The position numbers and the translations under genes are program-made. Positions 1 to 11,247 of a stretch of DNA of 64,000 nucleotides are shown in pieces (position 1 is the first letter of the stretch; the number at the start of each line of letters is the position of its first letter). The notes beneath the pieces are model-generated. The model made no database searches. It saw only the letters and a list, made by a program, of their open reading frames with translations, and was not told the origin of the DNA. Source of the DNA: Henckelia pumila (taxonomy: Eukaryota > Streptophyta > Magnoliopsida > Lamiales > Gesneriaceae); NCBI RefSeq assembly GCF_033568475.1, contig NW_027331840.1, positions 372,001 to 436,000 on the forward strand, in the 5' to 3' direction.

Positions 1-93
1 TGGTTTTTATCTCACTGGGTTTTTTCTAATAAGGTTTTTAACGATGCAGTATACAAACACGTAATATCACGATCATCATCACAAGGGGGAGTA
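1..93 (+). mobile_element. 3' end fragment of a Copia-type LTR retrotransposon
   Basis: The first bases match the stretch between RNase H and the 3' LTR of Copia elements, with the words CACTGGGTTTTTT, TAAGGTTTTTAACGA and CACGTAATA, and end in a purine tract (AAGGGGGAG) at about 82-90. The same stretch can be read on the opposite strand at 56578-56695, next to the 3' LTR of the Copia element there. It is a fossil fragment cut by the window edge; whether any LTR sequence follows is unclear. Confidence 0.75.
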
Positions 94-326
94 TTGGAAA
101 TTATATATTAAAATTAGATTAAAAATTATTGTGATGGTGATGTGATGATATTTTAATTTTTGATTATGTCTCGATTCTCGAACCAAATAACGGGTCAAAT
201 GCCCCGCCCGCCCATTCATTCTTTCCAAACCCATTTTCCTGTCGCCAGGTTTCTTGTGCAGAAAGAAGAGCATCCTTCCAAATTCTTCTATAGAAAAGTA
301 TTCACGCAAAATTTTGAAGAAATTAG

Positions 327-2876
327 ATGGATCCAAAGTTCACAGAGCTGTCACAAGTGTTTGAGCGATTCAAAGCCGCGTTCTTGCGGAAAGATTTCGA
401 TACTTGTACGAAATTCCTCTCGCAGCTCAAGGTGAAGCTTCAAATTTCTGAATTCATCCACCTTTTTTTTCTTAATTGAATACTGTGCTGGTGAAACGTT
501 GAAGTTTCTATTATTATGTAACTCGTTCGACCGGTATATTGGAATTTCTGGTAGAAATTATTACAAAAAAATTAGATCTTGATTTTTTTCTGTGTTGATT
601 ATTTTACGGTTCATTGATATGATATTCTGATGTTAATGTGAATCTGGAGGTGAATTTGGAGTCTTACGAACGTTAGCTCTTGCAATGGAAGATGATATGG
701 GTTCGATATGTCATGATAGGATATCTGGTTTTATGAAAGTTTTCACTAAGTGAAGGGAGCAGCCTCCTTCGTCCTCTCATAGGCTGATTTTCTATTCGAA
801 ACATAGGCGTAGAGGCTGCAATCAATGAACAAATTTACTAGATTCTGACTTTCTCCTAGTTGCTTTCAGCTCAAGTTTGGGCTCACGATAATATGCTCGG
901 TAATTTCAAAGTTGAAATGTGAGGAAGATAACTTTCTTTAGTTTTAACTTGGATGGAGGTGTTATAGTGCAATGAGAAGCATTGTTTCTTTGGAATTGAT
1001 TGAGTTTAACGTTGATCATGAACCTTGGGGCATATTTTATTTCAGGTTTCATTGATAGGATTCAAAAGTCTACCTCCGTTATTTGAAGCAACACCTAATG
1101 CAATTCATGAATTGACAATAGCAAGTAAGTATATCTTGTTTTACCTGCAAGGTTCCTTCTGAATGCCTTCAAGTTTGACCATTTTTAGGGGACATATATG
1201 AGCATGCTGTTGTCCTGAGCGTAAAGATGGAGGATCATGATGCTTTTGAGAGGGATTTTTTCCAACTGAAACCTTACTATACAGATGCCCGGTAACTGTT
1301 TTACCCATCTTTGCAGAAAAGTTTATTACATGTTAGATTGCTAGGTGAATAATGGGTGAGAAATCAGTTTTAAACTCGTCTGGCTATATTTTTTTACTCT
1401 AGTTTCGGTTTAGGAGTTCACGGATCATGAATAATTTAGCAAGCTCTTTATTAGCATGTTTGTTCTTCAATTTAAATTTTCATGAATGTGACTTTGTCAA
1501 AATGCAGATATTAATTACGTAAATTGAAGCGATCTCTGCTCTTACGAATCGATCCTGTGAATGATGGGTTTATTATATTTAAAGTTAACATTCGTTGGGC
1601 CAGAGTTTCATTGCACTTTTTGACTATAAACAATGTTGTGTGGTTAGCTTATGTCCGGGGAAACCGACCAGTTGTGTGCTTTCTTAATCTATTTTTTGTG
1701 AAATATATAGTATGAAGCACTTTGGAACAATTTTTTTTTTTATGGGATTGGCTATGACTTGTTTTTCTAATTGTTGAACAGTGGTCGTCTTCCGCCATCA
1801 CCTCAGGAGTATCCTATTTTAGGCCTCAACCTTTTGAGACTCCTTGTACAAAACCGTATAGCAGAATTCCATACTGAGTTGGAGTTGCTTTCTCCTGGTG
1901 CTCTAGAGAATCCTTGCGTCAAACATGCAGTTGAATTGGAGCAATCCTTCATGGAAGGAGCATACAACCGTGTTTTGAATGCTAGGCAGACAGTACCTCA
2001 TGAAACATATGTCTATTTCCTTGATTTACTGGCAAAGACAGTCAGGTGAGATTTCCTTGATTTATGGTCGTAGACTGCAATTAGATAGAACGGCTTTTTT
2101 ATTTAACACACTCGCTGAATCCTATTTTCCATGATTAGTCTCTACATCTCATCTTCTTGTGGCTGTAGGCTTTGTTTCCATTTCTCAATTTCACTAGTTA
2201 CTCCTTGTTCTAAATGTGCTTGTCCATCATGTTAAAATGAATCTCTTCATGGTTTTGGAACTTTAAACGTGGTTTTACTGGTAGGGATGAGATTGCTGGA
2301 TGTAGTGAAAAGGCTTATGAGTGCCTCTCAGTAAATGATGCACGGAAAATGCTGCTGTTTTCTTCAGATCAAGAGTTATTTGAATATGTAAAGGAGGTAA
2401 AGTTCTTGGTTCACTGTTTTCTCCCCACCCGAGGTTCTTTGAAATGTAAAATTGTAAATATATTGCAGCCAAGAGAATTGCAACTCTCCATCTGTTGTTT
2501 AAGTTCTTGATCTTTCAAGGTTTACGTGCTCAGGTCCTATTTGGGACAATTATTTTACGAACAGAAATTGGTGGAAACTAGTTTCTGCCTATTAGTTATT
2601 TATGTCTATTGGGAAAAGTTCCTTGTTTCATATACGGTGGAGAAGTGATTTTCCCGACAAACAACTGCTCCAGATTAGTCGAATTGCTTGTATATCTCAG
2701 GCACACGGATGATTATTTTGATATTGAAAATTCAGGAGCATCCGGAGTGGGAGATGAAGAATGGATTTGTGTACTTCCAAAAAACAAAGGACTCCACGCC
2801 TTGCAAGGAAATTCCGTCGTTGCAGCTTATAAACCAGACTCTAAGTTATGCTAGGGAATTGGAGCGGATTGTTTGA
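327..2876 (+). CDS. RPN12: 26S proteasome regulatory subunit RPN12 (lid, non-ATPase subunit 8)
   Basis: This gene encodes the RPN12 subunit of the proteasome lid, needed for assembly of the 19S regulatory particle that feeds ubiquitinated proteins to the core in nucleus and cytosol. Six exons fit: 327-431, 1046-1124, 1189-1291, 1782-2045, 2285-2396 and 2736-2876. They add up to 804 bases with continuous phase, giving 267 residues, the length I recall for Arabidopsis RPN12a. The start MDPKFTELSQVFERFKAAF, the middle AVELEQSFMEGAYNRVL and the end LINQTLSYARELERIV are hallmark stretches of the family; the CSN8/PSMD8 PCI-like helical domain covers most of the chain. All introns have GT-AG ends. 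No break is visible. The gene is convergent with the bZIP gene on the other strand; its start is only about 235 bases from a Copia fragment. Confidence 0.95.
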
Positions 2877-3722
2877 GAGTCGTGTTATTGTTGATTCCAT
2901 ATTTCCATAATCTACTTAGGGAATTGGTACTTTTTCATTGTTACAGAGGGTTTGAGCTTAAAAAAATTATATTTTGTTACAATTCCGTCGTGTGCTTGTT
3001 CCAGCCTGCTTGGCTTGTTACTTCAACTTTTTGTTGCTGCCTTGTTATCTTTTACTCATACATTAAAATTTCTGCATGTCAGAGAAACATGTAGAGTGGT
3101 CCGTGCTTTGTTTGATATGAGTTACGCTTGTCTAATCAGGTTTCGTTCTTACAACTTTGAAAACATCCGTTCAATGTAGATTGACTCATGATATGACTAT
3201 ATAACCGTAGCTAACCGGATTTGCATTGCATATAATTAGTTTTTATAATGAAATGGAACAAACAAGTGTTTGGTATGTTCAAACCACGGTAGCATTGACG
3301 ATGTTAAGGACAGGATCACTTTATTACCCCTCCAAGCCTTCTGTTTGAATGGGTGTGGTGTTCTGCTATTGTTGCATATATAAATGAATGGTACATCTGC
3401 TCAAAACATACTTTTTAAAATGCGAGAAGGAATATTTATCATTCATCTATACATACAGAGCAACAGAAATGTCGAATGGAATAAAAGATATGGACTCTAG
3501 AGAATCACCAGCTCTACCTACAGAGGACAACAAAAGACTGGCCAAATCAAGCATCAAAGTCATCTGATCACAGATGCAGGTTCCAAGACTAAATATGACC
3601 AGCTCTAGTATATTTATAACTACATGCAATCTCAAATCGGGGATTCACTCACTGGTATTAATAGGCCAAGCCACAGGTATTCAATCTGCAATAAGACAGC
3701 AACAAAATTTATTGTTGACTCT
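2877..3722. other. Spacer between two convergent genes
   Basis: This stretch holds the 3' untranslated regions of RPN12 (+ strand) and the bZIP gene (- strand). It is T-rich at its left side and has no open frame resembling a known protein. No repeat or structured element stands out. Confidence 0.6.
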
Positions 3723-6700
3723 TCATGAATCATGACCTGAATGTGTATCATCCTGTCTGCATCTCGGATCATCTTGATCTGGGAGTTCACCGAGTCTCTC
3801 CTGTAAGACCAAAATTTGATGACTCACAAGTAGAACATCGCGCACAACTGATCCTCAAAACTTGAGTAAATACAAGTGGAAAATTTTAAATTTTACAAGA
3901 ATATGAATACATTACTGTCAAACTACAACAAAAACGAGCCATATTCAAAAGTATCATGTGTGGCAGACTTCTACGGTGAAAGGCTGAGTGCTAACAAGAC
4001 AGCCCAGCCGTGGGAGCTTTCTTATTGTCGTTGCCCACACAGGTAAACAGAATATGGTAAGAATTGTATGATAGATGACTGGTCTACTAATAATACCTTC
4101 AGAGATGAATTCTGGGCAAATATTTGCTCGTACTCACTCCTTATACGAGCCAATTCTGCTCTAAGAGATGCATTTTCTTCGTTTAATGCTTCCGCTCGAC
4201 TCGCCAATTCATCACATTCTGCCTAAAATTTATGAATGAAAGCAAAAGACATCAATAAAATAAACCAGTGCCTGATTAATCAAGAACGGTAGGGGGATGC
4301 ACTGACTGCTTAATCAAGAATAGTTGGGGGTTAGTAACAATGAACCTGCTTTCGTAATCGGGATCGACGAGCAGATTCCCGGTTAGACTGCTTTCTTTTC
4401 TGTCTTTTGAGGTCCCTGTCATCCTGACTCACAAAAAACATGTAGATGATCAATATGCAGACGGAATCAAATCAGATGTAAAAGAACAGGAGGACAAGTG
4501 AACTCCAATAAAGAAGGAAGGGAAATGACAAAAAGGGGAGGAGAACCTGCTGCATCCAGAGCTGTGACTGGGAGTTGTCTCGTGATCCAGTATTGACTAC
4601 TCCTCCTGCAACTGGAGTTGTAAGAGTGTTTCCTCCAATTGCAGGAATAGGAGATGATGATGCCGCAGCAGCCCAATAATCCATTCCAATATTTAAGTTA
4701 GTGGTTGGAGCAGGAATACCACTCACAGCCCCTGCCGCTGGCACAATGGCCACAGGGCGAGGTGTACCCAGTCCCCCATTCTGAGAACTGTGAGCAGTAT
4801 TGCCGTTTTGTGGCAGTTCAGCTGTAGCATGACATCATGATAAGGATCGAAGTCAAAAATTCGAAACTAGAAATAGCCAGCGGTAGAAGTAAAAACTCCT
4901 AGGACAGAACCTGAATCTTGCTGGCCACTAATCTTCTCTCCGGAGTCCTGCAAAAGTAATGAAACAAGGCTCAGAAGAAGTTGTAAGTGGGAGGTATCAG
5001 ATATCTAATTGTTTGAGCATACTTTGCGCTTAAAAACTTTTTAGAGCACAAGGAGAGCTTTGCCAAGGAGAATGCACACAACTAATAGAACCCTTTCAGA
5101 GACAAAACATCTTTGCCATGTGAAATTTATACAAATGAAACTCTATTCATAAGCTTTTCAATATATCAATTTATTAGACCATGAGAGAGACAACATATCC
5201 CTACTATCTGCTTAATCTTGCTAGAGCCTAGATGGGATAAATCCTTCAGTAACGCAAAAACCATAGAACCTGATTGCTAAAAAAAATAATGAGGACCATT
5301 GGCAAGCTTTACCCTTACATTCAGAGCTAACATAGAGCCATGACTATAAATTTAGTCATCTATTTTCCTTCACCAAATCCAATTCAACAGTTAATAATGA
5401 GTGATTTTCTCAGAGTTCTAAAAAACAACTAGAATGTGAATGGGCAAAATGCTGAGTAACATTTGTAGACTTGTTTTTTTTCTTTCATGCTTTCTTGCTT
5501 TTCTTTTCGAAACAATAATGGGGTAAAACAAAGAAGATGGATGACTTCCTTAGCTTATAGAATCAACTACAATATTTCCAGTCATTATTCATTAGCTGTG
5601 TTATTTAAAATAAAAAATTACTCTTGTTTGATAAAATTCATATGATCTCGAATATCTGATCGTGAAGAATCTCAACCACATTTACCCAAGAAAATATGTG
5701 TATCGATCCCTCAACTTCTTAAGTAATGTCTATTAACAGCATTAATTTCAGGCGTGTGATTCATAATCATATAACATAGATGTTGTACGACGTGCAACTT
5801 ACAGTTTGAGAATTAGCATCACTCCCTTCACTTGAACCCTCACTAGCATTCTCAGGACTGCAAAGTTTTATCAGAGCAACAGTTTGAAAATCAAATAAGA
5901 AACAGCGTTCAACAGCAGACATGTACAATGCATGAAGATTTGCACACAACTCTGTGCTAATAAGAAAACAAAATGATATAGCATGTATAAGCAAACAAAG
6001 AGATTGAATAATGAGTAAAACATGAGAAATTATGCTGCATGGGATGACCCTTGAAGCCGAGAAAAAAAAAACTCTGCAGTACATCAACCATGAAAAAGTT
6101 GAGGAATTCACAAGAGCTCGTGTTAAATAGGACATTTAAACATAATATCGAAGTCTGTCTCCATGATCTACCCAATAATGAAAACAAATACAAATACAAA
6201 TTATTCCTTTCAAAAAAAAAGTACAAATACAAATTATTGATATTTGTGCTTTCATACTCCGCTAAATATATAATGAAATTTACATGGTACCTTAACCAAA
6301 TCCATTCATTCATTTTCCATACCTTTTAGAATGCAAACCGTTTACAGATGCACCAGCAGTTTTTCCAGGTTCATTGTTCTTCCCTGTAATCATATTTAAA
6401 CTGCCTAAGCTTCCCCTAGATCTTTTGATTGGCAGTTTCTCCTTTTCAAACGACTTGCCATCCACCTCGATGTTTCCAGTCGAGTTGCCCTTTAATGAAC
6501 ATTTGAAAATCATTCTTTGATAAGTTCAAAACTTGCTATTTACAAGTGTGAACAAAATGTAGGAAGGCCATAATAACTTACAGTGCCTTCGGCAACACCA
6601 TTTGGAGAAGGCATAGCAAAAGGACTGAATGGATATGATCCCTGAACAGGTTCAAATACAAGGGCAAGATTCAGGCAATCATGGAGAGAAATAGAATCTT

Positions 6701-8429
6701 AGCAATGAAACTGAAGGAAATTATGAGACTACCGGAGCCATAGATGGGTGCCCATATGGGTACATTGCAACATATGGATGAGGTGGAGTTCCATAGGGTG
6801 GCATGAATTGCTGCATATTGCCGAAGAGATATGAATGTCAAGCAAAATCTAATGAAGTACACAAAAATGGAAAACAAAAGTAACTAGAAGATTTATACAA
6901 GTTCAGATTCCAATAGCATCAGAGCTTTCACTCATTTAGGGTCAGCCAGGAAAAAAAAAAAAGGAAAATACAGACAGAATTAGGAAGATTCAGTTGAGGA
7001 AGGGATGTTAGTTCAGTGATGAACGAGCTTGTACACATCGAGCATGGGGTAACCTTGTTTAGGCTTAATATGTTGGGGTTCTACAAGTACATCATCGCGA
7101 AATCATCTAATTAAGCTTTAATGTTCTTTCAGTTTCAAATATGGGTCTTCATTCTCTCCTTTTCAACCTCATCCTGGTTCATAAATAATCTGGATCAAGA
7201 AATCATTCTCTAAAATTCAGTGGATCTTCTTCGAAAGATCTTTCTCAGGCTACTTGTAACACCTCTAAATCGTTCTAAATGGCGTCCGAGGCAGCGCCTA
7301 TGTGGAAGGAGGCCATCACTCGCACCGCCTTTGCCTTAGGCGGTCAAATGCGAGCCGGGGTGGGCAAGGCGGACGGGACAGTCAAAAGTCGCCAAAATTA
7401 AAAAAAAAATCAATTCATTAAAACATTTACACTTTCTAATAAAAAATAATAGTCAACCCAATCACCCACATTTATTTATGCATATATTACATGATTATAT
7501 AAAATTATGTATAAAACGTAGTAAATAAAAAATTCAACTGCCTAGGCGATATGCGGTCACTAACCGCCCCGCCACCGCCATTTACAACACTACTTATGTT
7601 CAACCATCAATCAATGCCCAAAACAAAAACCGTTTCTTAGAAGTTGATAATTAGCAAGAAAAAATATCCTTTTGTGGTTATGATACGGATTTACCTACCT
7701 ATGACAACTGGTTTCATTTCTCCTAAATTTCACAAGCTGTCCAGCCACAAGTGCTATAGTCTACTACAAGAACCATAAAAAGTCCTTTGTGTGCTGAAAC
7801 TAGCTGGAATCTCAAGAAATCATGGTAAAATTTCTTGATGGGATGTCACCATAAATCGAGTTCAGACTTCAGGGGTCGGAAAAATCAGATTTTGTTATCT
7901 TTTTTGTATTTGTTAAGTAAAAGTTACCTCATTTTCATCGCTAGTAAAATGTGGTGCATTTCTTGCAAGCTTGTTGATCCTCGCAATGACAGAATATCTA
8001 CTTCACTAGATTATCAAACCAAATAAAGTAAGAAATCTAATACCTGGACACCCCACATGTAAGGGTGCGGCTGTGGACTTGATGCCAAGAACCCGTGTGG
8101 AGGCATAGGGGAATATGCCTGCATAACCAAAACTCTTGCGCTATAACTACCGATATTAGTTTTATTGAGGGAAAACATGTGTATCTTGAAAAAAAATTGT
8201 AACCTGGAAGCCAGACCAATCTGCGGCAACCATGCCAGAGCCAGCTGAACTGTGCTCCTAGAAACTCAAAAAAAAGAAAAAAGATGAAAACTGATTTGGA
8301 TAATCAACGAGAAGTCCAGAATTGATGAAACCAAGAGCCCTAAACAAGACTACCCACCTGTAAATGAGTCGTTGGCTCCTTTGCTTCCTTCCCCTCCTTG
8401 GAGGACTTGTCTATCTCACCATTCCCCAT
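3723..8429 (-). CDS. G-box binding bZIP transcription factor, bZIP16/bZIP68/GBF1 group
   Basis: A nuclear group-G bZIP protein that binds G-box (CACGTG) promoters in light, hormone and stress responses. Twelve exons fit on the - strand: 8358-8429, 8204-8257, 8044-8118, 6733-6810, 6582-6641, 6323-6489, 5803-5857, 4911-4947, 4547-4821, 4346-4423, 4097-4222 and 3723-3800. They total 1155 bases in phase, giving 384 residues, close to the family size. The proline-rich N-terminal MFMR region has PHPYMWGVQ and [19 protein letters not shown]. The basic region at residues 292-317 carries [13 protein letters not shown], with the invariant Asn and Arg; the leucine zipper follows at 318-359 ([20 protein letters not shown]). 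Resemblance to bZIP16 and bZIP68 is stronger than to GBF1-3, but I cannot fix the orthologue. A small transposon sits in the third intron. Confidence 0.93.
7256..7590. mobile_element. Small non-autonomous transposon with GCCTAGGCG-type motifs in a bZIP intron
   Basis: The block lies in the long third intron of the bZIP gene. One end reads TCTAAATGGCG (in from about 7276) and the other end, reversed, GTTGTAAATGGCGG, forming a loose inverted repeat. GC-rich ends (GCCTTAGGCGG, CTGCCTAGGCG) enclose an AT-rich centre. The short word TACTT flanks both sides (7251-7255, 7591-7595). Such GCCTAGGCG repeats are common in plant introns; assignment to hAT is a guess. Confidence 0.55.
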
Positions 8430-9295
8430 GTTTAAGCCTCACGAATTCCTCCTATATCAACATATTGATCCGGTTTTCACACAATCAAACCATTATATAT
8501 CGTTGCCCGAAAAATTACAACAAATTATTTCGATAAAAAATAAAGTTAACATGCTGTCAGCGAAAATCTTCACATAACATGCTAGCGTGTATAGATGTAT
8601 TCCAGAAAGGATTAGTGTAGACGGAAATCATGTATCAGTATAACTCTAGCAATGGCAAAAGCTTATCTCGAATGTCCCGTGATTAACATCAAATCCTCAA
8701 GTGAAATAAATATCATGCATTTAAATCCTCGCTTTACAAACCCAAATCAGAACATCAACACAACAAACTCACGCATGCAGAGACGTATGAAAATATCCAC
8801 GCTTTAAAAAAAATGGCAACTCAAACACTCGTCAAATGAATCATCTAAGTAAGAAAACTGAAATAATTTTTAATAACAAAGATTACCGCTAAAAATGATC
8901 CACAAATCTGAATGACTGTGTCAACTCAGCTCGCAACAGCTCAAATTCCTGCGTTGCTTCAACTATAAACTGTGATTCGAACAGCTAATTGAAATAAATA
9001 ATAAAATTGATTTTTGTGAAAGAATGGAGGGGGGACTAAAATTTAATTGCAAGAAATTCCAAAAAATATGAGGGAAAATGGGAGGAAATTAGGGCTTCGT
9101 TCGTGAGATCGTCCACATGGCCGCGTCGTTTTCTGCCGATTTGCAGAGAGAATTTGCCGATGTGGTGTACACCGTGGATTGAATAGTGGAGCTCGTGGAC
9201 TGATTAACGGCTGCGATTGGGTCACGTGTTATGCTGCGTGATTTTACAGGTCGGGGCAATCTCAGACCCGTGACAGAATTTGTAGTTGGATAAAG
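8430..9295 (-). promoter_or_regulatory. 5' leader and promoter region of the bZIP gene
   Basis: No protein gene is visible here. Reading the - strand, a likely acceptor (TTGATATAG before GAGGAATTC, at about 8451) stands before the bZIP start codon, and a likely donor (GCG|GTAATC) at about 8886, which suggests a 5' UTR intron of about 435 bases. The region around 9100-9230 is less AT-rich and carries CACGTG (about 9222-9227), a G-box, the motif this protein family binds; self-regulation is therefore possible but unproven. Confidence 0.4.
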
Positions 9296-9299
9296 AGGT

Positions 9300-9657
9300 A
9301 AAATTTCATCCAACCCCATGGGTTTTACTCTATGTGATAGGTGGAAGCATAATATTAGTCAAATTATGCGAGCCCCATATGATTGATGTGGGGCCCCCAT
9401 AATTTGAACCAATGAAAGAGTTTCATCTACCCCATGAAGTAATGCCCATGGGATAGGATCTAACCATCCGATACAGAGGGGAAATTCGAACCTACCCATG
9501 GGTTTTACCCCATGTGATAGGTGGAAGCATTTTATTGATTCAAATCATGTAGACCCCACATAATTAAGTGTGCCCCACATAATTTGAACTAATCAGTAGG
9601 TTGATTAGATTCTACCCTATGGGTATTACCCATGGGATAGGTGGAATCATTTTATTG
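9300..9657. mobile_element. Cluster of palindromic MITEs, left part
   Basis: At least two and a half related units lie in a row. Each begins with a word of the type CCTACCCCATGGGTTTTAC or CTACCCTATGGGTATTACC followed by GATAGGTGGAA, and ends with its inverted form. The first unit spans about 9308-9455, a second about 9490-9610, and a third starts at 9611 and is interrupted by the MULE; it resumes at 26914. The stretch CCGATACAGAGGGG near 9468 recurs as CCGATACGAAG near 27260. The units look like short foldback DNA transposons. Confidence 0.65.
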
Positions 9658-9666
9658 GTTCTTATC

Positions 9667-9793
9667 GGATGCGTCGATGCTGGCCTCAGGGCACTGCCCT
9701 GAGCCAGTCATCGACTGACACGTGGCGCTACTTTATAAATTTTTTTTTTAAATTTTCGTCCCTCTTTTGACTCACCACCCAACCATGGTTAAC
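9667..9793 (+). repeat. Left terminal inverted repeat of the MULE
   Basis: About 60 bases match the right end well (GGATGCGTCGATGCT, then a hairpin, then TCATCGACTGACACGTGGC). Similarity continues more weakly to the shared word CCAACCATGGTTA near 9779-9792. The hairpin has arms GGCCTCAGGG and CCCTGAGCC around the loop CACTG. Confidence 0.85.
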
Positions 9794-10035
9794 TTACACA
9801 TGGGTTTTTTATTTTGAAAATCATCAAAAAATCCCAAATATCTCATTTTGGAAAATCTACGCCCTACTCGCTCAAACCTTTTCTCTCTGAAACTTGAGAA
9901 CCCTAAAATTATTTTGAATCCCCAGTCTTGAGCTCTCCATATTAAGCCTTTCCAAGCAACAGCGACGTTCCTTCCGGTTAGTGCTTATGCAGCATTTGGT
10001 CCTTTTCGATTGAAGGTAAAAAAATTTCGATTTCA

Positions 10036-10276
10036 ATTTTTTTTTTGGAAGGAAGACGATGTGCTCGTACCTTTTGCTTTGACTGGGATGGGCTTTATAA
10101 CAATTTTTTTTTAAAGGAGGAAGATGTACGCTTACCTCTTTCTTTGAGACTAGGGTGGGCTTTATATCATTTTTTTTTGGGAGGAAGATGTACGCTAACC
10201 TTTTTCTTTTTTTTTTTTGGAAGGAAGAAGATGTACGTTTTACCTCTTTCTTCGACTAGGTGGGCTTTATATCATT
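10036..10276 (+). repeat. Degenerate tandem repeat in the leader of the small MULE gene
   Basis: Three to four copies of a unit of about 60-80 bases, each with a T-run, GGAAGGAAGA or GGAGGAAGATGTACG, CTTACCTCTTTC and GGGCTTTATATCATTTT. The copies differ in T-run length and small changes. The block lies upstream of the start codon and is probably within a 5' UTR intron; an open frame crossing it is judged to be chance. Confidence 0.7.
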
Positions 10277-10754
10277 TTCGTGTCATCTTAAATTTCTTCT
10301 TCTTTCAAAATTTTGATGTGCAGGGACAGTACTTGGTTTGTTCTTCAATCGAAAACAAATATAGTTGACATAACCCGGAGCCGAAACAGGTTGAAGTTAT
10401 GCACATGGAAAATTAAACTCAGGCCAAGTATTATATTTGGGATCAATTGTTTTTGAATTTAACATGAATCTGTGTTAATTGTCCACTAGATTTCATTGTA
10501 TTTGACCACTGGATTGATGTGAATATTGAAAAATCTTAGATTATATATGTGCATAATATCTCTAGAGGAATCATTGTATCAGTATTATATGGTCACATCT
10601 ATCTACAATAGTAAAGATCTTAGCTGAGATTTCATTTAGAGGAAGTCTAGAGTTCTTGTATTTCGTAGTAGTTGTTATGTATGGTGATTATGAGATTGAA
10701 ATTTCCTTTTTACAGGAGCACTCATCTATCTCACCAGGTTTTGATATTATTTAG

Positions 10755-11193
10755 ATGGTGAGTCACAGACAGTTAATTGATTTATTTTATTATAATATGA
10801 TTTTTTGAATATGGAATCTTGAATTTTGTTTAGGGAAAAGCCTACGTTGTCTTTGAAAGAAAGAATCCAGGTGTTTATGGATCTTGGGTAGAAACACACG
10901 CTGAAGTCAAAGATTACGAAAATCTTTTATACGAGAAGTTTTCTAGTAGGGCAGAGGCGATAAAAGCGTTTGAGAACTATGTGAAAAAACGTCCAACTAA
11001 TTCATTCACGACAAAGAGCAAGGAAAGTTCATGTGGTGCTTCTAGTTCACAACGAAATTCTCGTCAAGCAGAAAAAATTGTTGAATTGGAAGATGCTCTG
11101 TCAAATTTGCAAAATGATGTTTTGCAAATCATGAAAAAAATGGACGACATGAAACAAAAGTTAGAAGAGATGAGATTGAATGGCAGTGGTTAG
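10755..11193 (+). CDS. Small MULE gene: RNase H1 N-terminal (viroplasmin-like) domain plus coiled coil
   Basis: Two exons are proposed: 10755-10757 (only ATG, followed by the donor GTGAGT) and 10834-11193 (after the acceptor TTTAG), making 120 residues. Residues 2-50 (GKAYVVFERKNPGVYGSWVE, then FSSRAEAIKAFENYV) match the fold seen in caulimovirus viroplasmin and the N-terminal hybrid-binding domain of eukaryotic RNase H1, with the usual YVV, GVY-SW and A--AF positions. A serine-rich linker follows and then a coiled coil at about 80-117. There is no RNase H catalytic domain. The likely role is binding of RNA-DNA hybrid or double-stranded RNA and self-association. It lies inside the MULE, divergent to the transposase by position, so it may be a second element gene or a captured host fragment. 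The ATG-only exon is an inference; the second exon frame is clear. Confidence 0.7.
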
Positions 11194-11247
11194 TTTGTGC
11201 TAGAAACTGTGATGTAATGTAATTCTAGATCAATTAGTGTGATTGTA

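Noticed and set aside
160-435. A 91-codon frame over the start of RPN12
   Set aside because: It is in a different frame from the conserved RPN12 first exon and has no known motif.
10045-10368. A 107-codon protein upstream of the small MULE gene
   Set aside because: It is built from the T-rich tandem repeat and shows phenylalanine runs only; a leader intron is a better explanation.
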